Origin: Erythrophleum ivorense
Taxonomy: Eukaryota > Streptophyta > Magnoliopsida > Fabales > Fabaceae
NCBI GenBank assembly: GCA_026724425.1
Contig: JAIUCV010000003.1
Span: 64,657,088 to 64,721,087 of the forward strand
DNA: 64,000 nucleotides
Reading direction: 5' to 3'
Each line of letters starts with the position of its first letter. Positions within the stretch are counted from its first letter, which is position 1. Below are positions 1-12,573 of this stretch, one piece after another. Both the position numbers and the translations under genes were made by a program. The notes beneath the pieces are model-generated. The model made no database searches, had not been told where the DNA came from, and saw only the letters and a program-made list of their open reading frames with translations.

Positions 1-1870
1 TTGAATCTACAATCTTAAATCCAATAATGAAATTTCTTAGCCATATATCCTGTGGACATACTTTAAAACATGAAACAAACTCATCTTCTATAGTGGAGGT
101 AGTTACCAATAATTGTTTAACACTTCTCCAAGATATAGATCCCTTGACTAGTAAAAAAATATATTTAAATATTGACTTATTTCAATCCATGCATTTTATT
201 AAATATGAGTCTCAATAACTAATAATTTCTAGATTATTGGTCCTCCTATAAATAAGCATATCTTATAACCTTCTTTACAACTTTTTTTAGTGAATATTCC
301 TTGGATTACTTTGCTATCTTCCACCATGCCTATACCAAAAGCTATATCAGGCCTTATACAATCTGTGCATATATTAAGCTTTCTACTACTAAAGCATAAA
401 GAACATTCTTCATTTCTTTTTTTTTTTTGGCTCATTATCAAAACATTAAAATAAGCTAAATTTGTCTCACAATATGTGTTATACTAAGTGAACAGTCTTT
501 CATTTTAAACTGTTCAAGAATTTTATTTACATATGTCCCTTGTAATAGTTCTAAGGCACCTTGAGATTTATCTCTATAGATTCTAATGTTAATGACATAG
601 AATACCTCACTTATATATTTCATTTTAAAATTCTCAAACAATAACTATTTTACCTCATGTAGTAGCTTTAAGTCACTTGAGGCAAGCAAAATAACATTCA
701 AATATAAGATTAAGAATATAATTTTACTCCGACTGATCTTGTGATATATACATTGACCTATGATATTTTCAACAAAATCAAAAGATGTGATTATATCATG
801 GAATTTAAAGTACCACTATTGCAAGGCTTGCTTAAGGCTATAAATTAACTTTTTCAACTTGCATACCAAATTCTCACCAATGATTGAGGTGAACCCCTTA
901 AGTTGTTTCGTATATGCCTCTTCCTCAAGGTCACCATTATAGAAGGTAGTCTTAACATCCATATGGTGCAATTTTAGATAAAAATAAGCTATGAATGTCA
1001 TGATGATACAGAAGGAATCTTTCTTAGATACGGGAAAAAAAGTCTCTTTATAGTTAATTCTTTCATTTTGAGTAAAACTCTTAGTAACAAATCTTGCTTT
1101 GTAACACTCACTACAACCTAGTAATTCTCTTTTGGTCTTAAAGATCCATTTGTAGTTAATTGCTTTGGCCATACTAGACAACTCTATAAGGTCTTAAACA
1201 TTGTTGTTTGCCATGAATTTCATTTTATCAACATGGCATTATGTTACAATTTAGATTTCTCACCATTTAATGCTTGAAAAACTACTATAAGGTCATCCTT
1301 AACACTATGTCATAGTTAGATTTAGTAAGATACATCAAATAATTATTAGGTATCACTGACTTTCTAGTCTCAATTGATCTTTTTAATTAAACTTGTTGAG
1401 GTTATTTAATGGGAATATAAGGTCCCTTATTAAGAGTGATAAGATCTTCAGAATGATGATGCTATTAATTACTTGCATGATCACCTTGGATTACATAAAT
1501 CTCGTTATGTTCTATATTCATGCTAGTAGGATGGGTGTCGTGTAGAATCAATATTTCACTATAACTGGTAGAAGTAGTTTCTTATATGTGATCAGCCTTA
1601 GTGACTAAGTTATATGGTTGATCAATCCCACTAATTATGTCATTTTCAAAAAATTTGACATTTCTACATTCAATAAATCTCATTAAATGCAAGAGATAGT
1701 AGAACTTGTATCTTTTAGATTTCTTTGCATAGCCTATATAACATGTAATGATGATCCTTGGGTTTAATTTCCTTTCATGTGAGTTATACACTCTTACTTC
1801 AGCAGGATCGCCTTATACATATGTATGATTCAATGTAAGTTTTTTACCTTTCCAAATTTCAAAGGGTATG
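1..1870 (-). pseudogene. Copia pol remnant: integrase C-terminus, reverse transcriptase, RNase H
   Basis: Minus-strand frames show copia landmarks in order. About 1870-1580 is the integrase end with a KLNPR...GYAKKSKRYKFY-like stretch, which resembles the usual KLDPR...GYAEKSKGYRFY. About 1181-816 is the start of reverse transcriptase, with INYKWIFKTKRE, HHMDVKTTFYNGDLEEE and a degraded YSLKQA. About 641-456 is the late RT region, and 441-229 contains CIRPDIAFGIGMV. From about 180 to 1 is RNase H, with GSISWRSVKQ and a TSTIEDEFV tract. Frames are broken by stops between segments, so no polyprotein can be made. The catalytic YxDD box was not found intact. Confidence 0.75.
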
Positions 1871-1914
1871 TTAGACACTATCTTTGTTAAAACCTTATTG
1901 AGAATATACACTAC
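1871..1914. repeat. 44-bp direct repeat, left copy
   Basis: Identical over 44 of 44 bases to 3609-3652. Both copies encode the same copia integrase segment on the minus strand. Together they flank the solo LTR at 1915-3599. Five base pairs would be normal for an LTR-element target duplication, so this long duplication needs another explanation. Confidence 0.9.
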
Positions 1915-3599
1915 TGTTACTCATTTTGAAGCGTACATGCAAGTATATGTATCGTGAAAGCAATATAGTGATAAGAAAAGATCGTTACCTCAAGGATTTG
2001 TTGTCAAAACAATGCCAAGTATTGAAATTCACACCTTAATTTAAATTAAGCAAATCAATTATTAAATGTTGATGTTAAAAGAAATTGTTTATGATTCTAA
2101 GCTATATAGAAATCTAGGTTAGTATTTAGATTTCTGGGTGAATATTGGCATCTAGGATTATTGGTCCTCTTGTACTTCATAGTAATTAGTTCAACATTCA
2201 TTCCTTCCTTCTCCCAATGATAATACATGTTGGTCTAGGATTCTATTGTTCCTATATATATTTTTCCAAATATTGTATAGGGTACTCCGTTAATTTTAAA
2301 ATCCCTTATAAAATCAACTAAGATCAATCTATGAGTACAATACCTAATTAGACTATGTGAGGTTATTAAGTATATTCCTATCTCAATAACTAAGCTATCC
2401 ACTCACCTTAGCAAATTTCAAGCACTCACACCACTCAACTTTTGATCTAACCTCCCTTTCCCTTTCCCAAGTTCAAGTAAGGTATCATATCAATCTAAAT
2501 GTTGGCCAATCAATCAGAAAGCATGAAGCACAAAGTTGAGTGAACAAGCATTAACCATTGATTGCAAAAGTGAAATGAAGAACAACTACTAATCCATACA
2601 AGAGTTTCAAATAATCCTTGATTAGATAGGGTTTAGCTATACATGATCATAAAATCTAAAGTCAAACTTGAAGCAACAATCAAATACATCAGAAACTATG
2701 AATAAAACAGAAGAAATGAAGAAGAACCTCAGAAACACAATGATTCAGCTTCAATCTTCAATCTCCAGCTTCACTTTGCTTCAAAATGGCTTCCTAGCTC
2801 TTCCCTCAGCCTTTGCACACTTGGAATAACACAAAAACAATCCAAAATGACGGCTGCTTCAACTCCCCCTTCGCATATGAAGCTTCAAACCCTCAGAAAT
2901 TCTGGAAGCAAAACGTTGCGTTCAGTTAATTCGTGTTGTGTCGCGACTCAAAACTTTACGCCGCAACGAGATTTGGTTCTATAAGACTGAGCGCTGCGGC
3001 CTGCTTTGAATGCGCCGCGGTGAGATTTGATTTTGTCTGACTTTTGAAGTTTGCATGTCTCGCCCCTCGGCGTACACAAATCCGCCACGGCGAGTTTTGG
3101 TTCTGTGTGACCTCTCGCCGCGCTCAATACCCACACGCTGAGGAGCTAATTCCATTCCATTAGCGCTGCGGCCTGATTTATATCTCATCGAGGCAATTTT
3201 TGGTTCTGACTGAGGCCTCGCCGCAGCTCAAACATTTCTGCCACGGTGCACGTTGCCCTACACACTTCCTTCAAATTTCTGCACTTTCTGCCTCAGCGCA
3301 ATGAAACTTGGCTGCGGCAAGATGTACAAATCCAACACTTTGCAGCCTTTCTCTCCTGAAATTGCTCCATACTCTTCAAAACATGCATCCTAAGAAAAAC
3401 AAGTATTATTAGTTATGAGTATACTCAAAAATAAAGGTAAAACTGATGGTTTTTCAAGTAAGTATTGAGTCTACAGCTATTAATACTAAATATGTTCATT
3501 TCTTTCTATGGATGTATTATTTACCCTATAAGTGGAGGCTAAAGTCATATTTACTAAGAGAAAAATATGTACAATAATATGAATAGTTGGGAATTATCA
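1915..3599 (-). mobile_element. Solo LTR, family A (copy 1)
   Basis: Starts TGTTACTC and ends GGAATTATCA, so it has the TG...CA ends of an LTR. It is a diverged homologue of 57273-58827, with the same order of landmarks and the same ends. The left edge carries a GCGTACATGCAAGTATATG-type motif that resembles, in reverse complement, the U5 end of plant gypsy (Athila/Tat-like) LTRs; that family call and the minus orientation are inferences. No 5-bp target duplication is present (ACTAC against CTATC). A 44-bp host repeat lies on both sides instead. It sits inside the copia integrase region. Confidence 0.8.
2935..3330. repeat. GC-rich modular array inside LTR family A copy 1
   Basis: Several imperfect copies of a module made of a near-palindromic core such as CGCCGCGGTGAG or CGCCACGGCGAG followed by TTTTGGTTCTG. 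Spacing is irregular, about 25-60 bp. The block stands out as GC-rich in an AT-rich surround. The homologous block in the other copy is 58265-58545. Confidence 0.75.
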
Positions 3600-3608
3600 C
3601 TATCTTTA

Positions 3609-3652
3609 TTAGACACTATCTTTGTTAAAACCTTATTGAGAATATACACTAC
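3609..3652. repeat. 44-bp direct repeat, right copy
   Basis: Exact copy of 1871-1914. A 9-bp spacer (3600-3608) separates it from the end of the solo LTR. The spacer resembles the start of the repeat itself, suggesting slippage or repeated template use. Confidence 0.9.
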
Positions 3653-3813
3653 CGTCTTAAAATGCATATCTCTATAAAGAAACAAGAAACTTGGAGTTGC
3701 AAAGTATATTTCTTATCATGTCCAATAGCAAATTATTCCTTTTTTCAACAACACCATTCATATCAGGTGAACTAAGCATGACATATTATGCTACATGATG
3801 CTCACCAAAATAA
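3653..3813 (-). pseudogene. Copia integrase core remnant
   Basis: On the minus strand this reads as a degraded integrase segment. It contains SSPDMNGVVEKRNN, which matches the conserved S/T-P...NGVAERKN catalytic-Glu region, followed by LLDM. It lies between the LTR insertions at 1915-3599 and 3814-6331. Its neighbouring codons continue at 1870 on one side and beyond 6332 on the other. Confidence 0.75.
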
Positions 3814-4312
3814 TGACACTACAAGTGTACGGGTCGTAAGAGTAGTACGTGATAAATCAAGTCGTTTCCTCAAAGAATCAGTATGATTAGTGAATAGACA
3901 TTAGAGTTTTTGTGTTCATTTTAGTTAAACAAATCAACTTATAATTGGGTTTTTATGAAAATTAATTCAAATGCAATTAACAATAATGAGAGATAGTTTT
4001 AATCGAAAATAAACAATTAAAGACACCCTAGGAATTTTAATCATCTTTTTACACAATGTCAATTATTCTCCTTTTTTATTAGTTGGCTTAATGTCAATTT
4101 TAGAGTTAAAGGTCTAATTAGGTACAAATGTCTTTCGATCCATTTAACCTCTATATCAACTCGACTCTTTGATGTCTCAAATAAGTAGTTAATATTCAAT
4201 TATGCTCAGACCTTATCTAGACTACCTAGGATCCCCGAGTATATTTCTACCTCAAGTGCAAATTAGACTATGTCTAATCCTAAGTTACTTAATCAATAGT
4301 TTATAAGCAATT

Positions 4313-5509
4313 TGATAAATATATTTTAATTGCTTAAATGGTTGTAATTTTGAGATTTTAACTAATATAATTTATAAATAATCTATATCTATTTAATTGA
4401 TCTTATATCTTCTCTCATGTTTATCTACAGGATCAGATAAGATGATGTTTATTTACAGGATCAGATAAGATGATATTTATCTGCAGGATTAGATAAGATG
4501 ATATTTATCGTGAAAAAACTATCAAGAGAGATTTATGCGGATTTTTTTTAGAATAGATTTACTCAAATTCACACCAAGGAAGCTTATAAAAGGAGGGGTG
4601 AAGGACCAAAGGGGAACACACAGAGATCAGAGACTTCTCTTTTTTGTTATTTTCTTTGCACTCTTTTTCTATTTTTTTTCATCTTCTCAAAATTTTTGAG
4701 GAAAATTCTTTAAGTGTTTCAAAGCCATGAGTGGCTAATCTCTTTGTTTCCTAGTCAAGGTTATTGAGGTTTGACTCTGAATAATTTGTGAGAGATTTGA
4801 TTTAATTGTTTCTTTTCTTGAATATTGAAATATTTTCTATTATTCTGATATTATTCAGTTAATTTAATTGGTACCTTATTCTAGCTAAGTAATTATTGCT
4901 ATTTAAATTCTTTTGAATCCGTAATTATTTATTTGATTTGGTAAAGTAGCAATTCAATACCTTTGATAAATTAAAATTATTTTTGTGTGTTGAAGAAAAT
5001 ATTTCTTCCATTTTAAACATACGAGCTTATGTATTGTTGAACGGTGATTGGTTGCTTTTCTTTTTTCTTAATGCTATTCAAGGTTTAAATTCTAAGAGCT
5101 TATTTGGGATTGATTTATGAATAAGGTTTAATTGAAGAGTTTATTCCTTTTAAATATTCTTAAGGAAAAGCAAAACATCAGAATTTGTTGATGTTCATAA
5201 CTAGTTTATTTTAAAAGAGAAATTATTTGTTTACCTTTTGGGTACTCAATGATCAAATTAGTTGAGTCAGATCTGAAATAAACCTTGGCTAGGAGTTGTT
5301 TATATTAAAGTTTTCTCTATTAAGAATATTTTATAAATTTATTTATTTTTAATTTTCTTTATCAAGAAAAACCCCCCTCATTTTATTTTACTATTTTTGG
5401 GTTGAATAATTTGACTAGTTCCTGTGGAGTACGACCTTACTCATCTTATTTGCAAGAAATACTATTTTGAGAGTAGGAATTTTTTTTTTGGTGGTTTCGA
5501 CACCCATCA
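4313..5509 (+). mobile_element. Solo LTR, family C, nested in family B
   Basis: Starts TGATAAATATATT and ends CGACACCCATCA, with perfect 5-bp flanks CAATT (4308-4312 and 5510-5514). It contains the GCCATGAGTGGCTAATC motif (about 4726) and a U5-like end with TTCCTGTGGAGTACGACC (about 5420). I recognise both from plant gypsy LTR and leader regions. Removing it and one CAATT restores a continuous family B LTR. It has three imperfect copies of a GATCAGATAAGATGATGTTTAT unit at about 4432-4510. Confidence 0.85.
4432..4510. repeat. Short tandem repeat, unit about 31 bp
   Basis: Three near-identical units in a row, each built on TTTATCTACAGGATCAGATAAGATGATG with small changes. It lies in the first part of the family C LTR, upstream of where its promoter would be expected. 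Confidence 0.8.
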
Positions 5510-6331
5510 CAATTCCCTTCTTTCAAAGGTTAATTACCAAACCCATAATCAAACTAAAGGAGATCAATCAATAGAATGAAACCATAATTCAGATTAAATA
5601 CTAAAATCTTCAATAATCCAACATAATCAAAAGAAAAATAATCTCCAAAGATTAAAGGTTCATAGAACCCCTAAAGGTTACAAGATTTAGCCACTCATGG
5701 CTTGAAATCCACAAACAATCTTAGCAAACATGTCAACAATCATCAATTAGAAGGAAAGATGGAGTAGAAACACCTAATCGGAAGAATAAATGGCAGAATC
5801 AATGATCTCTTAATCAGTATGAAGCTTCCCCAACACCTCTTGTGCGTTCTCCTCCTCTCCTAGTCGGCAAGAACACTCCTCTCTCGTTGAATAATGAAGC
5901 CCTAGCCTCCGCTCCTCTGTTTTAGCTTGCAAATTAAAGTTGTGCATTTCAGTGGCTGATCTCGCTATGGCGAGAGCTCATAGGCTTCCAGATTTCTGCT
6001 GCTCTCGCTACTTCTTGGAATTTGTATGCATTGCGACTTTGCTATGGCAAACCTTCCTTGCTACAGCGAATTGTGTTCTAGCTGTAATGAAAGCATTTGT
6101 TCCACTTGCATTTTTACTTTTCAGCTTCTCTCTCTTTTCTCAAGTCTTTCTACAATCTTTTACTTTTTTCCCGATGAGGCTCAAACTAATAAAGATATTG
6201 CAATTGAAACACTTTCTTTATTTTGTTTGATTGAATACACATTTAACTATATTAATCAAGAGAACAGTACTTTGCCTCCCTAATTTAATCTCAAATATAT
6301 CCCTTTTTTATCCTAAATTAGGGAGTCATCA

Positions 6332-8040
6332 CTACAATCATGGTCTTAAAGGAAATTAGCAAACGGACTAGGTGCTTGTCCATTACTAGTATACCTAACA
6401 TCATATTCACCTTCCTTATCGGATCTCACAATCTTAATATGTTTTCCTATCTATTTCTCTACCTTTGTTTTGTACTCTTTAAATGCATCTACTGTCTCAC
6501 TTTTATTATAAAGTAAGTAGATGTACATGTATTGTAAGAAATCATCATAAAAGAGATAAAATATTTTCAACTATTTAAACGCAAGTTAGGACAATATATA
6601 TCAATATATATGATTTCTAATAAATTTGAACTCCTCTTAGCCCTTTTATGGGACTTGTTGGTCTACTTATACTTAATGCAATTAATACATGAACTAAAAT
6701 CTATAAAATCTAAGGGTTAAAGAATTTCATCCATCCCTAAACTTTTGATTCTTTCAATAAAGATATGTCATAATTTCTTATGTTACAAACTAACAAAGTT
6801 CTCACTCATAATGTATCTCTTAATTATAGAATTGTTATGCAAAATAATATAAGAACTAAGTGTATCAACAGTAGTATAAATCTTAAACAGACCATCAAAT
6901 AAAGAAATTTTCCTAATAGAAATTAAGTCCTTTAATAAATTGAAAATTATTTCAAAAATATTCATAATAAAACCTAAATGAATTAATTTGGAAACTAAAA
7001 TAAAATTTTTGAAAATACTAAGAACATAAAATATTTGTTCAATAACCATTACAAAACTAGAAAATAAAACAATTTAATAAATTCCCATAATCCCCACATT
7101 TAATCTTATTCCATTGCTAAGAAACAATTTATGCTCATTAGAATAAGGATTCCTTATATTGAGAAATCCTTACATAGTATTCAAAATATGGATTGTTGAT
7201 TAAGTATCAATCTATCATGTATCATGACAAATATCAACTAAATGAAATTCAAACATATATTAGATAGAGGTATAGATTTCTTTGAAAGCCAAGCCTTTCT
7301 CTTGGAGCATTCCTTCAGAAAATGCCTCTTTTTTTTTAATAATAGAAGCATCTTACAACATTCTTATTTGTCATATGAACAAGAGGTATGTTTTTCTTCT
7401 TGCCATTTCCCTTATAATCCTTCTTCTTAGAGCCATAGAACTAGCTAAATGAGCCTCATTAGGATTACCTCCTTTATCAATTACCATCCTATATTCTTTC
7501 TACTCTTACATGGATACAAGTTCATCAACTATCCATTTCTCTTTATATATGTAGTATTTAAGATCTTGAATATGACATAATGAGAAAAAAGTGAGTTGAG
7601 GATTAGTTGAACCATGAATGGTTCATATGGCTCTATTTCCAAGGCCTTCAATTAAAAAGGCATGTCCCTTATCTTCATTATATGTTAACTTAGCCCTCTT
7701 ATACAAGTAAGTTTCATTGTGCACAACTAGGCAATTAGTGCACCTTTCAATAACTTGTTAGATGAAGCAAACTAAGTATCAATACCCTTGAGATACCATT
7801 TGACTGTCTTGTACTCTAATATGGACATGTCAATGCTATTTTGAATATGTTGTTTGATTATTATCATGTTGAGGTGGTTTAACCACTCTTAGTGTATTGT
7901 TATCATCCATGGGTTTCAAAGGCTCTTCCACACGAAAGGCGTGGTCATAGTCAAGGCATCTTAAATGGAGGATGGTATCCTCCTTTCAAACCTTGTAGTT
8001 GCTTCCATTTAGAATAATTTTGTTAATGTTACTTGCTAAC
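6332..8040 (-). pseudogene. Copia gag, protease and integrase N-terminal remnant
   Basis: From 8040 down, the minus strand reads as copia gag (KIILNGSNYK, then EDTILHLRCLDYDHAFRVEE). A degraded zinc knuckle follows near 7400-7290 (CFYY...KRHFLKECSKRK). The post-protease segment lies near 7049-6870, with FYVLSIFKNFILVSKLIHLGF and SLFDGLFKI. The integrase core is near 6540-6340, with TKVEK, HIKIVRSDKEGEYDV and FANFL. Stops interrupt every segment. The family assignment to Ty1/copia is secure from segment order. Confidence 0.75.
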
Positions 8041-8050
8041 AGATGAGTTG

Positions 8051-11000
8051 TAAAAGATGTTACAATGTAATTTATAATATAAATAACACTCACTACTACA
8101 TCACGAGGCAAATTAACTATTGTATTTATCATAAATGCATATTTAGTAATATAAGTTATACTAGCACAAAAATTGTATCACTAAAATCTCTCAGTGGGTA
8201 AAGACATTAGTATATCATATATTTGTGTATTATAAATGATAAAATTAAAGTACATTCATATTCTGTAATACCTATAGACTATTTAGAAAACACAATACAA
8301 CATCTATTTCATCTTAATTAAGCATGTAGTTATAATTATCTATATGTGGGTTAAGATATATTATAGCTAAATATTTAATTAAAATTGATATTGGGAAATT
8401 CATATATGATTTTATATATCTAATGCATACACACAATTGTAAAAAGATGTTGTAGCTACTCTTTATTTTATACATGTTAATCACAAAATGTCTAGATCTA
8501 TTATGTGCATTAAAAAATGTCTATATAAATGCACCAATTGATTTTTATCCTTTATGAGAATTTATTTCATTAATTAATCAACTAAATTATATGTGATTAA
8601 ATAATTAAAAATTATCCCTTTATAATTATTCGTTAAATGTGCTAAAAATATGCCTAAAATAATTTCTTATAATTTAAACAAATTAAATGGCACTCAAAAA
8701 TAATTTTACAAAGTCCCACATTTCCAAAATTTCCTAAATGATTTTCCCATAATTGTTTAGACAAATTCAATAGCACCAAATTAATTTCACAAAATTCTAT
8801 ATGTATTAAATTTTTTTAAAGATAAATGCTCCATAATATGGAAAATTAAATAACAATAAATACTATATTTCATTATTTATTTTGGGTCTAAAATTCAATT
8901 ATTGAACAAAATAGAAATTTAAATAACCTAATGAGCCCAAAAATAAATTCTGAATTAATACAAAATAGGCCCAAAATTAATGTTAAGAAAAACAAAAAAA
9001 TGGTCTTTAGTGGCCCAAAATACCAATTCACACCAAAAAAAGGAGCCTTTTAGTCCAAAAAAACCTAAGCCCATTCATATATATGGCCCAACACCTTTTC
9101 TAATTAAAAGTGTCCAAAGCAAGTCCAAAATCAATAAACCAAAAATGGCCTAAGGAGGCAAAACCTAATCACATGGCCTGAAAACAAAGAAGCCCAACGC
9201 CATATAAGTGAAATGCAACATTTCACTAGGCTTCCCAAAACACGTCATTTTTTAAGGGTTTTGAAATACTACATGAACACATCCTAAATAATGTGTCTTT
9301 TATAGCCAATGCTCAAACAACCCGTCATTTGGATAATCTTCTTCCTCATATCGGGTCAAGATGACCCAACCCAACCCGTTGTGCAACAACAAGAACATCC
9401 AACATTTTTTGGCGATTCTGGACTCCTTTTTGGGTTCTTCTTTCAGCAATTAGCATTAAAATCACAAGGGGAACATATTTCAAGCATTAAAACTCAGAAA
9501 ACATGCATGAATCTCATATCCAAGACATGTACAATGAAGACATTCATTATGGTTTTCGTGTTACGCAACCCATGAGTTCCCAAACTCTCTTTAGTCTAAT
9601 TCAAAGCAAATTAATTCAACAAAATCAATAAAGATTAATCACTCAAACCTAAAACTGAAAATTGAAAAAAACCTTATATAATGGATATCAGGATGATATT
9701 ATGGTATCTCAAAATGACCAGAAGATCAATTTTAATTGATTTGAATTAAGTAATTTTATCAATCTAAATTCATGATAAAAATTCCTAATTTTTTTTCAAA
9801 TTAGGGTTTAGAAAACCAATATGCATGCTGAGGTTGTTAGAGTCATGCTTTGATCTTTAAAACTTAATTGCACCAAGTTCTAAACTTCGAAATAAGATCT
9901 ATAATATAGTTTATGAAAGAAAAATAGAGAAGAAAGTATTAATTAGAGGTTTTTTTTATAAGGGCTAAGGTCTCTCAGTGATGATTTTTTAGTTAAACTT
10001 CACCTATTTAGAACCCTCTCTATACTTTAGTCGATATAAACTGACAGTTCTCCAATCAAACAAAGGTCAATTTAATGATCACGTATTTTAATTTAATATC
10101 CCACTAACACATTATTAGTATATCTAGCCAAAACCATCTCCCTAAAAGTGAGATCACTAGTTAGCATATTTTAAATTTTAAAATTCAAAATAGATTATGG
10201 AATATTTTAATTTGACTTTATTTAAAATACTTCAAATACATTTATTGAATAATAAAATATTCTAACAATTAAAACTTGATTAACTACCAAATCATTCAAC
10301 TTAATAAATTCTCATCAAAATATACAAGGATAATTTTTAAATAGTTACTTTTTTATATATATATAATGAGAGATCAATTAACATTGGTGTTAATTAAAAT
10401 TATCTAATACCATGACATAATTTTTTTGTAGGACCCATTTTATTTTTACAAAATTTATCATTAGATTAAAAATTTTAATTAAATATTTTGATACTTGACC
10501 AAGAAAAACAACACATACAAAAAGCAATATTAATGTTGTCTACAAATAAATATTCAACAATCTATGTGAAGTGGTAGTTATAAAAACATATTATTTTTAT
10601 AATTAAGTTAACGATACCCAGTGGCTATATTGGGTACCACATGTCTACCATGTGTTGCCCCAGATTCATAATATTGACCATGCAAGTTCAACTATGATCT
10701 ATAAATTAGGACTACAATTTTTCACTTTGTTCCTCTTATGTTTATGGCCATCTTGATAATTAATATATTACACAATTTTAGAAGCAAAAGGATCAGTAGA
10801 AAACCATTGCACGAAGGAACACGAATGAACAAGTCATATATAATACTCAAGACACATCAAATAGTAATTAACCAAGTATTATTGAAAAATTCCAATAGCA
10901 TACAGGGTTAGCTCCTAGCTTTTTTTAAAAAATTTATATTCTGGTTTTTGGTTATAAATTACTATATATAATTTATGAATTTAAGTTGAAGCTTAATGTA

Positions 11001-11162
11001 ATAACTAATAATAATAATTAAAAAAACTTGACGAAAATCATCTCCATTGAAGTGAACAAAATTGCACTACCTTACCAACTGGTAAGTGAGAAATCAAAAA
11101 AATCAAAGGGTGTGTAGATTGGCAAGATACTTCTACTAATGCACAATGCCTTTACTGTGATC
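8051..11162. other. AT-rich spacer with decayed repeat DNA, no gene seen
   Basis: Long AT-rich DNA with no convincing coding frame. 8940-9240 has repeated GGCCCAAAA-type words. 9300-9380 has GGGTCAAGATGACCCAACCC-type words. Both styles are common in plant LTR promoters, so part of this may be the 5' LTR of the copia to the left. I could not define ends or find a primer-binding site. The 88-codon frame at 9309-9575 has no recognisable features. Confidence 0.4.
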
Positions 11163-12568
11163 TGTTGCCTTTTTTTTTTTAAGCATATATGTAAGTATAC
11201 ATATTATAATAGAATTAAAGTAATAAATAGAGTATCGTTCTTATAAGAATTTATCATTAAAATAATTACTAATGACTAGAATTGTACACTTTAATCTAAA
11301 TTAAACCAACAATAAAAGTGATAAGAAATTAAACTAGACTAAAGGCCTAAAAATAATAAAATAAATAAGAGATATCATTCTAGATGAAATTAAAAAAATA
11401 AAAGGATTTAGACTTATAATTCTCTAGATCATTTCATATGAACTAATTACTTCTTTTCATATTGCTCTTAATGTCACCTTCAAACATCTTTTGAATCACA
11501 TATAGGCATATATTCCCCTAACCAATCTATAATTTTTTATGCAATTGATTAGAGGTTTAGTCAATAATAAGTCTTAATATAACTACGTAAGGTTAGTAGA
11601 TATATTCTTATCTGACAAGCGAATCAATTCATCAAATATTGTAAATTTCATGAACCTACACTGTTCAATCCATGATCAAGTCCTAAAATTCATTTTTCAA
11701 GTTCATTTAGTTTAATCAAGTCTTCTAATGATTTCTACATACTTAGAAGTATGAAATACAAGAATTGAGTAATTAAATCACATTATTAATTGTAAATAAA
11801 TAGAGCAATTACAATATAATACAAGATAAAGTTTATCACAATCCCAAATTAATAAGATTAGCTCATAATTATAAGAAATAACAATATTAAAAATAGAGAA
11901 TAGACTAAATGGGCAAAGAAATATGAAGAAAAACAAAAAAAGAAAAAAAATTGATTTAATTAGTGAATATTCTTTAAACCCAAACTTCTCCTATAGTAAG
12001 TGAAACTCTAAACCCTTCCTTTTCCTTCCCAAAATCTTTAAAATGGTGGCTTCTCTTGAAGAAAGTTGAAACTCCCTTAAAACTCTCAAAAAAAGCAATT
12101 AAAAACATTGCGCTACCATAGCGCAAATGAATTAATATATGCACAGGCTAAGAGTGTTGTGGCACTATATATTTTTTAGTAGTGGTTTTGAATGATATCT
12201 TTTTTTTTTTTTCTTTTTCTTTTCTCTTTTCTTTTCCTTTTTTTTTTTGATCTTTTTTCAAAAAATATTCTCAATTTTTATTGCTTTATAATTCAAAATT
12301 TTAAAACTTATTTCTTTATAATTTTAACCCTACAAAAACATAAACTTTATTTAATTACTATTTATAATCTACTAACAAAGATTAACTAATTTAAAAACCT
12401 ATAAATACAAATAAAAACATCAAACACAACTTAAACAAAAAGATGAAATCAATTTACTAAATATTAATTTAATTAAAATTCATTAATTTTATATACTAAA
12501 AATATAAAATAAATTCAATATTTATATGATAAATTTTTTAAAAAATAAAATAATTTAAAGACTTATTG
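11163..12568 (-). mobile_element. Probable diverged solo LTR related to family A
   Basis: The left edge (TGTTGCC, then AAGCATATATGTAAGTATAC) and an internal GGTTAGTAGATATATTCTTATCTG segment match family A LTR landmarks in the same order and spacing. Flanking TGATC words (11158-11162 and 12569-12573) could be a target duplication. However, the right end reads TTATTG where TTATCA is expected. A GCGCTACCATAGCGC palindrome lies near 12110. Boundaries are tentative. Confidence 0.4.
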
Positions 12569-12573
12569 TGATC

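Larger units (their letters stand above)
3814..6331 (-). mobile_element. LTR, family B, split by a nested LTR
   Basis: Starts TGACACTACAAGTG and ends GGGAGTCATCA. Without the nested element (4313-5509 plus one target copy) it is about 1.3 kb. The left edge resembles a U5 end in reverse complement (CGACCCGTACACTTGTAG), so it is probably minus-oriented. Its flanks (AATAA and CTACA) do not match, so either one boundary is off or the target duplication has decayed. It interrupts the copia integrase. The right part (5940-6080) contains TCGCTATGGCGAGAG-like palindromes, the kind of module also seen in other LTRs here. Confidence 0.65.
1..8050 (-). mobile_element. Decayed Ty1/copia retrotransposon, interrupted by two LTR insertions
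   Basis: Reading the minus strand from about 8040 down to 1 gives degenerate copia pieces in the right order: gag start, zinc knuckle, protease, integrase, reverse transcriptase and RNase H. All carry stops and frameshifts. The element runs off the left edge of the window, so the 3' LTR is not seen. No clear 5' LTR was found right of 8050. Two blocks are foreign: 1915-3599 and 3814-6331. Removing them brings adjacent integrase segments together, which dates those insertions after the copia insertion. Non-functional. Confidence 0.8.

Noticed and set aside
27..218. Plus-strand frame of 63 codons at the left edge
   Set aside because: It is the antisense of the copia RNase H remnant, which reads better on the minus strand.
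9309..9575. 88-codon plus-strand frame
   Set aside because: No motif, and sits in LTR-promoter-like DNA.
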